Below the pieces are notes generated by a model. That model saw only the letters and a list, made by a program, of their open reading frames with translations, was not told where the DNA came from and searched no databases. This document shows, one piece after another, positions 6,367-13,605 of a stretch of DNA of 13,676 nucleotides; positions within the stretch are counted from its first letter, which is position 1; every line of letters starts with the position of its first letter. Location: the NCBI GenBank assembly GCA_001805845.1, contig MHHA01000044.1:1-13676 (forward strand), in the 5' to 3' direction. The DNA is from Omnitrophica WOR_2 bacterium RIFCSPLOWO2_12_FULL_46_30. GTDB lineage: Bacteria > Omnitrophota > Gorgyraeia > Gygaellales > UBA12090. The position numbers and the translations under genes are program-made.

Positions 6367-6419
6367 CGTTCCCCGTGCCTCGTTATCCGTAACCCTAACC
6401 TTGTTCAGGGGGATAAATA

Positions 6420-8081
6420 ATGCGTTCGGATAAGATAAAAAAGGGCTTAGAGCGGATTCCCCATCGGGCGCTGCTTTTTGCCACCGGCTTGACCCGCGAG
6501 GATTTATCCAAACCGTTTATCGGTATTGCCTCAAGCTTTACGGATTTAGTGCCGGGGCATACGTCAATGCGAACTTTAGAAAGGGCAATTGAAAACGGGA
6601 TTTATGCCGGGGGAGGCAGGCCCTTTGTGTTCGGCATCCCGGGAATTTGCGATGGCATTGCCATGGGCCATTCCGGGATGCGCTATTCGCTTCCTTCGCG
6701 GGAATTGATTGCGGATATGGTTGAATCCATTGCTAACGCCCATTGTCTTGACGGCCTGGTGCTTTTGACCAACTGTGATAAAATTACTCCGGGAATGCTG
6801 ATGGCGGCGGCGCGCTTAAATGTTCCCTCAATTGTGGTTACCGCCGGACCTATGATTACCGGTAGATACCGCGGCCGGCGCTTGTCTTTAGTGCGGGATA
6901 CCTTTGAGGCAGTGGCAAAGGCAAAAAGACAGGAGATCTCTAAGCAAGAGATTGAGGCCTTAGAAATGTGCGCTTGTCCGGGCTCCGGCTCCTGCCAGGG
7001 TTTATACACTGCCAATACTATGGCCTGCCTTACTGAGGCAATGGGAATGAGTTTAAGCGGATGCGCCAGCAGCCTTGTGGTTTTAGCCAAGAAAGAAAGG
7101 ATTGCCTTTGAGTCAGGAAGAAAGATTGTTTATCTGGCGCGCAGGGATATCCGTCCGCGCTCCATTATGAATAAAAACGGCTTTTATAATGCCGTTACCG
7201 TGGATATGGCTTTAGGCGGCTCATCAAATACCGTGCTGCATTTATTAGCTATTGCCAGAGAAGCCGGGGTGGATTTGCCTTTGCCGGCCTTTGATGAAAT
7301 TTCCCGGGGGACGCCGAATATATGTTCTTTGGAGCCGGCAGGAAATTTCTATATGGAGGATTTAGAGTATGCCGGAGGCATCCCCGCGGTCTTGAGTCGG
7401 CTCAAGGAAAGATTAAAAAATAATCCAACAGTAAATGCCAGGTCAATTTATACTATAGCAAGCGAGTCAGAGGTTCTTGATAATGAGGTGATCCGGCCGC
7501 TGAATAATCCTTATCATAAGCAAGGCGGGATTGCCATCCTTTATGGTAATCTCGCTCCGGGCGGCGCGGTGGTCAAGCAGAGCGCGGTTTCAAAGAAAAC
7601 AATGGTTTTTAAAGGCAGGGCTATTTGTTTTGATTCTGAAGAAGCGGCGATGAAAGCAATTCTGGAGGGGAAGATCCGCAAAGGAGAGGTGATCGTTATT
7701 CGTTATGAAGGGCCTGCCGGCTCACCGGGCATGCGGGAAATGCTTTCTCCGACTTCAAGCATCGTGGGCATGGGTTTAGCAGACGAGGTTGCGCTTATAA
7801 CCGACGGCCGTTTTTCCGGCGGGACCCGGGGGCCCTGCATCGGACATATTTCTCCCGAAGCGCAGAGCGGCGGGCCAATCGCTGTGATTAAAAATGGCGA
7901 TAGCATTAAGATAGATATCCCGGGAAGAAAATTAGATATTGCTCTTTCGGAAAGAGAGCTAAAGGCGAGATTAAGTAAGTGGCGCCCGCCAAAGCCGAAG
8001 GTCACCTCTGGCTATTTGGCGCGCTATGCGAAGATGGTCAGCTCTGCGGATAAAGGAGCCACATTACACTTTACAGATTAA
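6420..8081 (+). CDS. ilvD: Dihydroxy-acid dehydratase
   Basis: The enzyme removes water from 2,3-dihydroxyisovalerate and 2,3-dihydroxy-3-methylvalerate, giving the 2-keto acids of valine and isoleucine. It has 553 residues, the usual length. Motifs are SFTDLVPGH (39-47), CDGIAMGHSGMRYSLPSRE (77-95), NCDKITPGM with Cys119, and CPGSGSC with Cys192, all cluster-region signatures. DGRFSGG-T-RGP near the C-terminus contains the catalytic Ser region. Where many [2Fe-2S] members have PCN near residue 46, this one has PGH, as in the E. coli enzyme that carries a [4Fe-4S] cluster, so an oxygen-sensitive [4Fe-4S] type is inferred. It is the first gene of the ilv run and sits 30 bases ahead of ilvB. 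Confidence 0.95.
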   Translation: MRSDKIKKGLERIPHRALLFATGLTREDLSKPFIGIASSFTDLVPGHTSMRTLERAIENGIYAGGGRPFVFGIPGICDGIAMGHSGMRYSLPSRELIADMVESIANAHCLDGLVLLTNCDKITPGMLMAAARLNVPSIVVTAGPMITGRYRGRRLSLVRDTFEAVAKAKRQEISKQEIEALEMCACPGSGSCQGLYTANTMACLTEAMGMSLSGCASSLVVLAKKERIAFESGRKIVYLARRDIRPRSIMNKNGFYNAVTVDMALGGSSNTVLHLLAIAREAGVDLPLPAFDEISRGTPNICSLEPAGNFYMEDLEYAGGIPAVLSRLKERLKNNPTVNARSIYTIASESEVLDNEVIRPLNNPYHKQGGIAILYGNLAPGGAVVKQSAVSKKTMVFKGRAICFDSEEAAMKAILEGKIRKGEVIVIRYEGPAGSPGMREMLSPTSSIVGMGLADEVALITDGRFSGGTRGPCIGHISPEAQSGGPIAVIKNGDSIKIDIPGRKLDIALSERELKARLSKWRPPKPKVTSGYLARYAKMVSSADKGATLHFTD

Positions 8082-8111
8082 ACGTTACACGAAAGATTAT
8101 TGAAGAATAAT

Positions 8112-9779
8112 ATGACTGGCGCGCAAATCTTATTTGAATGTTTGGAACGCGAGGGTGTCCAGATAATGTTTGGATATCCCGGGGGAGCGGTTTTGCCTAT
8201 TTTTGATAAGCTTTACGATTCTAAAATTCGCTTTATCCTCACCCGCCACGAACAAGCTGCGGCTCACGCCGCGGATGGCTATGCCCGGGCAACGGGTAAG
8301 GTGGGCGTCTGTATTGCTACCTCAGGGCCCGGGGCGACTAACTTGACCACAGGCATTGCTAATGCCTATATGGATTCTATACCAATGGTGGCAATTACCG
8401 GACAGGTCAAAACCTTTCTGATTGGTAATGATGCCTTTCAAGAGGCAGACATTACCGGGGTTACCCGCTCAATTTCCAAACATAATTATTTGGTCAAAGA
8501 TGTAAAAACTCTTGCCTTAACTATCCGCGAGGCCTTTCATATCGCCTCAACCGGAAGGCCCGGCCCGGTGCTCATTGATATACCTGTGGATGTCCAGCAG
8601 GCAGAATGCGATTTCCTCTGGCCCGAGGAAGTTAGTATGCGGGGGTATAAACCCACTTATTTTGGCCATCCCGGGCAAATTAAAAAAGCAGCTAAATTAA
8701 TTTCCGGGTCTAAGAAGCCCATTCTCTTTATCGGCGGAGGGGTAATTACCTCCCAGGCGCATCAGGAGATAAAAGGCCTGGCTGAGGCGCTTCAGGTTCC
8801 GGTGGTGATGACGATGATGGGTTTAGGCGGCTTTCCCGGCACTCATGAGTTATCCCTGGGAATGGTGGGTATGCACGGGACTGCCTATGCGAATCACGGC
8901 ATTATGGAGTCGGATTTGATTATTGCGGTTGGCGTGCGCTTTGATGACCGGGTAACCGGGAGGGTCTCTGCCTTTGCCCCCTGCGCCAGGATTATCCATA
9001 TTGATATAGACCCCACTTCCATTGCAAAAAATGTTAAGGCCGATGTCCCCATCGTGGGAGATGCCAAAAATATTTTAGGCCAGCTTCTGGAAGAGATAAA
9101 GAAAAAGCCGGATACCCAAAAATGGTTAGAGCAGATTCATGAGTGGAAGGCAAGGCATCCTTTGCGCTATCAGCATCATGATAATAAAATCAAGCCGCAG
9201 TTTGTCATTGAGCAGATTTATGAGGCGACTAAGGGCGAGGCGATCATTGTAACCGAGGTCGGCCAGAACCAGATGTGGAGCTGTCAATGGTATAAGTATG
9301 ACAAACCAAGAACCTTTATCTCCAGCGGCGGATTGGGCACAATGGGCTTTGGTTTCCCGGCGGCAATGGGGGTGAAGTTAGGCTGTCCGGAAAGAACGGT
9401 TTTTGATATTGCCGGAGACGGCTCAATCCAGATGAATATCCAGGAGCTAATGACTGTGGTTTGCAACAAGATACCGGTAAAAGTCGCGATTTTAAATAAT
9501 GGATACTTAGGCATGGTCAGGCAATGGCAGGAACTCTTTTATAAGAAGCGCTATTCTCAGACCAAGCTATGTAACCCTGATTTTGTAAGGGTGGCTGAGG
9601 CCTATGGCGCGGTGGGAATACGGGTTGAGAAGACGGAGGAGGTGCGCCCGGCAATTGAGAAGGCGCTCAAGATTGATAACGCTGTCTTCCTTGACTTTCT
9701 CGTTGAAGAAGAAGAGAACGTTTATCCCATGGTTCCTGCGGGTGAGGCAATCAATCGGATGATCGGGGGCATGGCATGA
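8112..9779 (+). CDS. ilvB: Acetolactate synthase, large (catalytic) subunit
   Basis: This thiamine-diphosphate enzyme joins two pyruvates to 2-acetolactate (or pyruvate and 2-ketobutyrate to acetohydroxybutyrate), the first common step of valine, leucine and isoleucine synthesis. From ATG 8112 it has 555 residues. FGYPGGAVLP (20-29) and Glu47 in RHEQAAAHAADGYARA form the activating glutamate site. ATSGPGATNL follows. The cofactor motif runs from GDGS (435-438) to the Asn pair 462-463 with family spacing. The middle domain has the GVRFDDRVTGR motif of true AHAS. The start could also be TTG at 8100 (four residues more), but MTGAQILFECL is the usual N-terminus. A small AT hairpin (8096-8111) lies at the start. 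The stop overlaps the ilvN start by ATGA. Confidence 0.95.
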   Translation: MTGAQILFECLEREGVQIMFGYPGGAVLPIFDKLYDSKIRFILTRHEQAAAHAADGYARATGKVGVCIATSGPGATNLTTGIANAYMDSIPMVAITGQVKTFLIGNDAFQEADITGVTRSISKHNYLVKDVKTLALTIREAFHIASTGRPGPVLIDIPVDVQQAECDFLWPEEVSMRGYKPTYFGHPGQIKKAAKLISGSKKPILFIGGGVITSQAHQEIKGLAEALQVPVVMTMMGLGGFPGTHELSLGMVGMHGTAYANHGIMESDLIIAVGVRFDDRVTGRVSAFAPCARIIHIDIDPTSIAKNVKADVPIVGDAKNILGQLLEEIKKKPDTQKWLEQIHEWKARHPLRYQHHDNKIKPQFVIEQIYEATKGEAIIVTEVGQNQMWSCQWYKYDKPRTFISSGGLGTMGFGFPAAMGVKLGCPERTVFDIAGDGSIQMNIQELMTVVCNKIPVKVAILNNGYLGMVRQWQELFYKKRYSQTKLCNPDFVRVAEAYGAVGIRVEKTEEVRPAIEKALKIDNAVFLDFLVEEEENVYPMVPAGEAINRMIGGMA

Positions 9780-10249
9780 AACACATAATTTCAGTCTTAG
9801 TGGAGAATAAGTTCGGGGTGCTGGCGCGGATTGCCGGGCTATTCAGCGCCAGGGGATACAATATTTCTTCCCTGGCGGTGAGCGAGACGCAGGATGACGC
9901 GTTATCCTGTATGACTATTGTAGTTGAGGCTGAAGATGAAAAGATATTGGAGCAGATAAAAAAGCAGCTCAACAGGCTGGTAGACGTGCTTACGGTTACC
10001 GATTTTACCAAGAAAGAGCATATTGAGCGGGAACTCATTTTAGCGAAAGTCAGTTGTCCGGCAAAAAATAAAACTAAACTGGAAAGCATATTAGATAAAT
10101 TCCAGGCAAAAATGATTCAGCATAAAGGCGGCATCGCCGCTATTGAATTCGTAGGCCAGCAACAAGAAATCAAGCAATTGCTGCATGAGCTGGAGCAATT
10201 TGGGATAAGGGAATTAGTGAGGACAGGCAGGATTGCCATCGCTTCCTAA
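9776..10249 (+). CDS. ilvN: Acetolactate synthase, small (regulatory) subunit
   Basis: At 157 residues this matches the regulatory subunit that binds IlvB, raises its activity and confers feedback inhibition by valine. An N-terminal ACT domain (about 3-75) reads ISVLVENKFGVLARIAGLFSARGYNI in two pieces, and a second ACT-like domain fills the rest. Asn11, Gly14 and Asn29 occupy the positions of the valine-contact residues known in the E. coli AHAS III subunit, so valine sensitivity is expected. Translation is coupled to ilvB by the ATGA overlap. The E. coli isozyme naming (ilvN versus ilvH) cannot be decided. This length and two-domain form is closer to IlvH. Confidence 0.94.
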   Translation: MKHIISVLVENKFGVLARIAGLFSARGYNISSLAVSETQDDALSCMTIVVEAEDEKILEQIKKQLNRLVDVLTVTDFTKKEHIERELILAKVSCPAKNKTKLESILDKFQAKMIQHKGGIAAIEFVGQQQEIKQLLHELEQFGIRELVRTGRIAIAS

Positions 10250-10265
10250 AAAGAAAGGGTATACC

Positions 10266-11267
10266 ATGGCTAAGATTTACTATGATAGCGACGCGGACTT
10301 AAGTTTACTAAAAGACAAAACCATTGCCGTTATCGGCTATGGCATACAGGGGCGCGCTCAGGCTTTGTGCCTTAGGGATTCAGGATGTAAGGTAGTTATC
10401 GGACAACGTGAAGGCTCTCCTAATTTTGCACAAGCCAAAAGTGACGGCTTTAATCCGCTTTCGGCAGAGGATGCCTGCGCCCAGGCGGATATTATCCAGA
10501 TTTTAACCCAGGACCATATCCAGGCAAAGGTTTATGCGCAGGCGGTCAAGCCGAATCTAAAAAAAAGGAAGGCGCTCTGTTTTTCCCATGGTTTTAATAT
10601 CCGTTTTAAGCAAATCAAGCCGCCGAAGAATGTGGATGTGTTTATGGTTGCGCCGAAAGGGCCGGGTTCTCTGGTAAGAAAAATGTATGAAGAGGGCAAG
10701 GGCGTTCCGTGTCTGATAGCTATATTTCAGGATGCTACGGGTAAAGCTAAACAATTAGCGCTTGCCTATGCCAGGGCAATAGGCGCAGGGCGGGCAGGAG
10801 TTATTGAGACCACATTTCAAGAAGAAACAGAAACCGACCTTTTTGGCGAGCAGGCCGTGCTTTGCGGAGGGGTGAGTGAACTGATTAAGGCAGGATTTGA
10901 TACCCTGATTGAGGCCGGCTATCAGCCGGAGATTGCCTATTTTGAGGTTCTCCATGAATTAAAGCTTATTGTTGATTTAATCCAGGAACAGGGCATCGCC
11001 GGTATGCGCCGCAGGGTTTCTAACACGGCCTGTTACGGCGATTTGACCCGCGGCCCGAGAATCATAAATCAGCGAACGCGCAAAGAAATGAAAAAAATCC
11101 TTAAAGAAATAGTCTCCGGTAAATTCGCCAGGGAGTGGATTAAAGAGAATGAAACAGGAAGGCCTAATTTTGATCGGCTGCTTGAAGAAGCGAACAATCA
11201 TCTTATTGAAAAGGTAGGAAAACAGCTTAGGGAAATGATGCCATGGATGCGCAGCGAACGTAAGTGA
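10266..11267 (+). CDS. ilvC: Ketol-acid reductoisomerase, class I
   Basis: The enzyme isomerises and reduces acetolactate to 2,3-dihydroxyisovalerate with NADPH and magnesium, so it acts between IlvBN and IlvD. It has 333 residues, the short (class I) form. GYGIQG (24-29) is the nucleotide loop, and REGS (48-51) keeps the Arg and Ser typical of NADPH users. Metal ligands are visible as Asp191 and Glu195 in DLFGE, and Glu227 and Glu231 in FEVLHE. Ser252 is in SNTACYGD. Most relatives read SNTAEYGD, so Cys256 is a departure, although not at a known metal ligand. ATG 10266 gives the usual MAKIYYDSDAD start. An upstream in-frame ATG (10233) inside ilvN would add 11 residues without family support. 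The gene is 16 bases after ilvN. Confidence 0.95.
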   Translation: MAKIYYDSDADLSLLKDKTIAVIGYGIQGRAQALCLRDSGCKVVIGQREGSPNFAQAKSDGFNPLSAEDACAQADIIQILTQDHIQAKVYAQAVKPNLKKRKALCFSHGFNIRFKQIKPPKNVDVFMVAPKGPGSLVRKMYEEGKGVPCLIAIFQDATGKAKQLALAYARAIGAGRAGVIETTFQEETETDLFGEQAVLCGGVSELIKAGFDTLIEAGYQPEIAYFEVLHELKLIVDLIQEQGIAGMRRRVSNTACYGDLTRGPRIINQRTRKEMKKILKEIVSGKFAREWIKENETGRPNFDRLLEEANNHLIEKVGKQLREMMPWMRSERK

Positions 11268-11321
11268 GCGGAGTCCCCTCCGCTTAGATTTCGAGGCATT
11301 AACCGAGAAATCTGGAGGGGA
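11267..11321. repeat. Two mutually exclusive hairpins between ilvC and the zinc-finger gene
   Basis: AGCGGAG (11267-11273) pairs with CTCCGCT (11278-11284) around TCCC. Alternatively TCCCCTCC (11274-11281) pairs with GGAGGGGA (11314-11321), and AGATTTC (11286-11292) with GAAATCT (11307-11313), leaving a 4-base bulge and a 14-base loop. The two forms share 11274-11284, so only one can exist at a time. An A-run, not a T-run, follows on the + strand, so a standard terminator is not supported. Confidence 0.65.
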
Positions 11322-11353
11322 AAAACAGAGGGTATAAATGGAGAAAATTATAT

Positions 11354-11360
11354 AAGGAGG
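11354..11360 (+). promoter_or_regulatory. Strong Shine-Dalgarno for the zinc-finger gene
   Basis: AAGGAGG is a full match to the anti-SD sequence and lies 5 bases before ATG 11366, the best site in the window, although the gene is small and flanked by biosynthetic genes with weaker sites. Confidence 0.75.
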
Positions 11361-11365
11361 AAGAT

Positions 11366-11599
11366 ATGGAGTGTGTTATTTGCGGAAGCGAAATCAGAGA
11401 AAAAGAAGTATTAGAAGAACTGCGAGAGAAGAATAATCATCTGCTTGTTAAAGTCAGAGCCGAAGTTTGCCTTAATTGCGGAGAACGATATTATGCAAGC
11501 GGTATTGTAGATAAGCTAATCAGTCTTAAGGAAAGTTTTAAAAAGCGTGGTCTTAAATTGCATGAAATTGGCAAGGTTTATGAACTCATCCAGAGTTAG
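11366..11599 (+). CDS. Small YgiT/MqsA-type zinc-finger protein, orphan antitoxin-like
   Basis: Seventy-seven residues. CVIC at 3-6 and CLNCGERYY at about 35-43 form the two-CxxC zinc site typical of the YgiT-type N-terminal domain of MqsA-like antitoxins. The C-terminal half is a charged helix (IVDKLISLKESFKKRG). It lacks a clear helix-turn-helix DNA-binding domain, as do many short family members. In toxin-antitoxin pairs the partner is usually a small RNase-like gene just upstream, but here only 98 non-coding bases with hairpins precede it, then ilvC. Its bases are more AT-rich than those of its neighbours. It may be a relic or transferred antitoxin, or a small regulator of the ilv-leu operon. 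The zinc-finger family call is good; the role is unknown. Confidence 0.8.
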   Translation: MECVICGSEIREKEVLEELREKNNHLLVKVRAEVCLNCGERYYASGIVDKLISLKESFKKRGLKLHEIGKVYELIQS

Positions 11600-11631
11600 A
11601 TTGTGCAGCTAACTAAGAAAAATTCATTATT

Positions 11632-13143
11632 ATGGACACAATAACCATATTTGACACCACCTTGCGTGACGGGGAACAGGCTCCCGGAGCTTCTTTAAAT
11701 CAAAAGGAAAAGTTAGATATCGCCTATCAGCTGGAAAAGCTTGGCGTGGATGTCATTGAGGCCGGTTTTCCTGTTTCAAGCCCGGGAGATTTTGAGTCGG
11801 TCCAACGCATTGCGCAGGAGATTAGGCGTCCGGTAATCTGCGCCCTGGCCCGGGCAACTCCCGGAGATATTGATACTGCCTATCAGGCAACTAAACCTGC
11901 CGGGCGTGCGCGTATTCACGTATTCTTAGCTACCTCAAAGATTCATATGAAATATAAACTGAAGAAGGCGGAGGATGAAATTTTGCGCCTGGCAGTAAAA
12001 GCAGTCAAACACGCCAGGAACATTTGCGATGATATTGAATTTTCACCTGAAGATGCCTCGCGCACGGAAAAGGAATTTTTATACCGCGTGGTTGAGGCAG
12101 TGATAAAGGCAGGAGCAAAGACGGTAAATATTCCCGATACGGTGGGATATAGCGAACCCGAAGAATTCGGGAATTTAATCCGCTGCCTGCGGGAAAACGT
12201 TCCTAATATAAATAATGCGGTCATCTCAGTGCATTGCCATAATGACCTGGGCCTGGCGGTGGCAAATTCGCTTTCCGCGCTAAAAAATGGAGCGCGCCAG
12301 GTGGAATGCACCGTCAACGGCATTGGCGAGCGCGCCGGGAATGCCTCAATGGAAGAGCTGGTTATGGGGCTTAAGGTGCGTAAGGACACCTTTGGCTTGG
12401 CGACCTCTATCAAGACCAGGGAAATTTATAAGACCTCCCGCTTGGTAAGCGCATTAACCGGTTTCGCGGTTGCGCCTAATAAGGCAGTGGTGGGGTTAAA
12501 CGCCTTCAGGCATGAGTCCGGGATACACCAGGATGGAGTATTAAAAAAGCGCGCTACCTATGAGATTATTCATGCCGAAGACGTGGGTTTTAAGGTGGAA
12601 AGCCTTGTCCTGGGAAAACATTCTGGCCGCCATGCCTTCAGGGAAAGGTTAAAAAAATTAGGTTATAAATTAAATGAATCAGAGGTTAAAGAGGTATTTG
12701 AAAAATTTAAATTATTAGCCGATAAGAAAAAGCAGGTTTTTGATGATGATCTAGCTGCGCTTGTCCTGGAAAATATAGAAGGAAAGGTCCCTGAAACCTG
12801 GAAATTAGATACCTTTATGATAACCTCAGGAAGCCACATTGTGCCCACGGCAAAAATAACCCTTATGGTAAAAGAAAAAACCTTTGCGGATTGTTCTTCA
12901 GGCGATGGCCCGGTAGATGCCTGCTATAAAACCATAGAAAAGATGACCAACGTTCGCTGCCGGCTTTTAGATTACAGTATCCGCTCGGTAACTAAAGGAG
13001 AGGATGCCCTGGGCGAGGTAAATGTGCGCCTGAGAACCAAGGGCAGGGAGATTTCCGGCAGGGCCAGCTCTACGGACATCATTGAAGCCTCGATTAAGGC
13101 CTACTTACAAGTTGTCAACAAAATAGAATTCCTTAAAAAATAA
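11632..13143 (+). CDS. leuA: 2-isopropylmalate synthase
   Basis: The enzyme condenses 2-ketoisovalerate, the end product of the ilv enzymes upstream, with acetyl-CoA, committing carbon to leucine. It has 503 residues. A DRE-TIM barrel starts FDTTLRDGEQAPG (7-19, with Arg12 and Asp13). HCHND at 201-205 gives the metal-binding His201 and His203, and Asn229 is in NGIGERAGNA. HESGIHQDGVLK and the C-terminal regulatory (LeuA dimer) domain from about residue 365 to the end identify true LeuA with expected leucine feedback, rather than homocitrate or pyruvate carboxylating relatives. Citramalate synthase is the closest alternative and is less likely. No good Shine-Dalgarno is seen before ATG 11632. 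The gene starts 32 bases after the zinc-finger gene. Confidence 0.93.
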   Translation: MDTITIFDTTLRDGEQAPGASLNQKEKLDIAYQLEKLGVDVIEAGFPVSSPGDFESVQRIAQEIRRPVICALARATPGDIDTAYQATKPAGRARIHVFLATSKIHMKYKLKKAEDEILRLAVKAVKHARNICDDIEFSPEDASRTEKEFLYRVVEAVIKAGAKTVNIPDTVGYSEPEEFGNLIRCLRENVPNINNAVISVHCHNDLGLAVANSLSALKNGARQVECTVNGIGERAGNASMEELVMGLKVRKDTFGLATSIKTREIYKTSRLVSALTGFAVAPNKAVVGLNAFRHESGIHQDGVLKKRATYEIIHAEDVGFKVESLVLGKHSGRHAFRERLKKLGYKLNESEVKEVFEKFKLLADKKKQVFDDDLAALVLENIEGKVPETWKLDTFMITSGSHIVPTAKITLMVKEKTFADCSSGDGPVDACYKTIEKMTNVRCRLLDYSIRSVTKGEDALGEVNVRLRTKGREISGRASSTDIIEASIKAYLQVVNKIEFLKK

Positions 13144-13147
13144 AAAG

Positions 13148-13603
13148 GTGCGTTTAAATCTCTGGCCAAAGCTGCTGATCGTCTGCGGTATCATTTTGGT
13201 CTTTGTTCTCTATTCTGCCCGCGAGAATCTACGCCAGGACTGGGATGACCTCTTAGAAAGCGTCCGCATAGTTATGGATAATTTTATCTATTCTATGAAT
13301 CCCGAAAGGGCAAAGGGCGTAACTACGCTGGAAAATGAAGAGAATTTAAAGGCCTATGTGGGAGAGCCTTTCAGGAGTTTTCGTTCATCCGACTGGCAGA
13401 AATTCTGGAATGTCATATACGGAGTATACCCGATAGATTATTCGCAAAACCGGCGCCTGCCGCCGAGGGCGAGGCAACTTGGCTATGCGGAAATGGAAGC
13501 AAGGCTCAAAGAATTATATTCTGCCCCCTTTGGCTATTTTAAAGAAGAACACTGGCAGCAATTCTGGCCGCTTGTTTTAGGCAAGAAAGCGCGCAAGAGA
13601 TAG
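13148..13603 (+). CDS. Unrecognised single-pass membrane protein with two PF-x2-F-x4-W-x2-FW repeats
   Basis: I do not recognise this family. The 151-residue product starts at GTG, the only start codon possible in this frame after an upstream stop inside leuA, with no clear ribosome site and just 4 bases after leuA. Residues 9-22 (LLIVCGIILVFVLY) form one hydrophobic segment after a short basic start, so the rest is probably outside the membrane (signal anchor). Residues 67-92 and 120-145 are related copies of 26 residues with 10 identities: LK, PF-x2-F, W-x2-FW and a final Gly in the same spacing. A proline/arginine-rich linker (102-109) separates them, and the tail is basic (KKARKR). Position between leuA and aroE suggests co-expression but not a function in amino-acid synthesis. 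Confidence 0.72.
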   Translation: MRLNLWPKLLIVCGIILVFVLYSARENLRQDWDDLLESVRIVMDNFIYSMNPERAKGVTTLENEENLKAYVGEPFRSFRSSDWQKFWNVIYGVYPIDYSQNRRLPPRARQLGYAEMEARLKELYSAPFGYFKEEHWQQFWPLVLGKKARKR

Positions 13604-13605
13604 AG

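Noticed and set aside
6322..6419. T-box or leader-peptide attenuator for the ilv genes
   Set aside because: There is no T-box sequence, no run of Ile/Leu/Val codons after a start, and no terminator with a U-tract. The gap is heptamer repeats.
6683..7090. Open frame of 135 codons on the - strand inside ilvD
   Set aside because: It is a shadow of a strongly conserved coding frame. No ribosome site and no family resemblance was seen.
8096..8111. AT hairpin ATTATT-GAAG-AATAAT just before the ilvB ATG
   Set aside because: Six A/T pairs would be very weak. It is probably chance in an AT-rich start region.
8730..8755. Palindromic GGTAATTACC inside ilvB
   Set aside because: It codes for the ordinary GGGVITSQAH segment of the family, so no inserted element is implied.
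11338..11355. Five-codon mini-ORF (MEKII) ending at the zinc-finger ribosome site
   Set aside because: It has an SD-like GAGGG upstream, but so short a frame is expected by chance. A similar three-codon frame precedes ahcY.
11943..12413. Open frame of 156 codons on the - strand inside leuA
   Set aside because: It is a shadow frame. leuA motifs (HCHND, NGIGERAGN) cover the same bases on the + strand.
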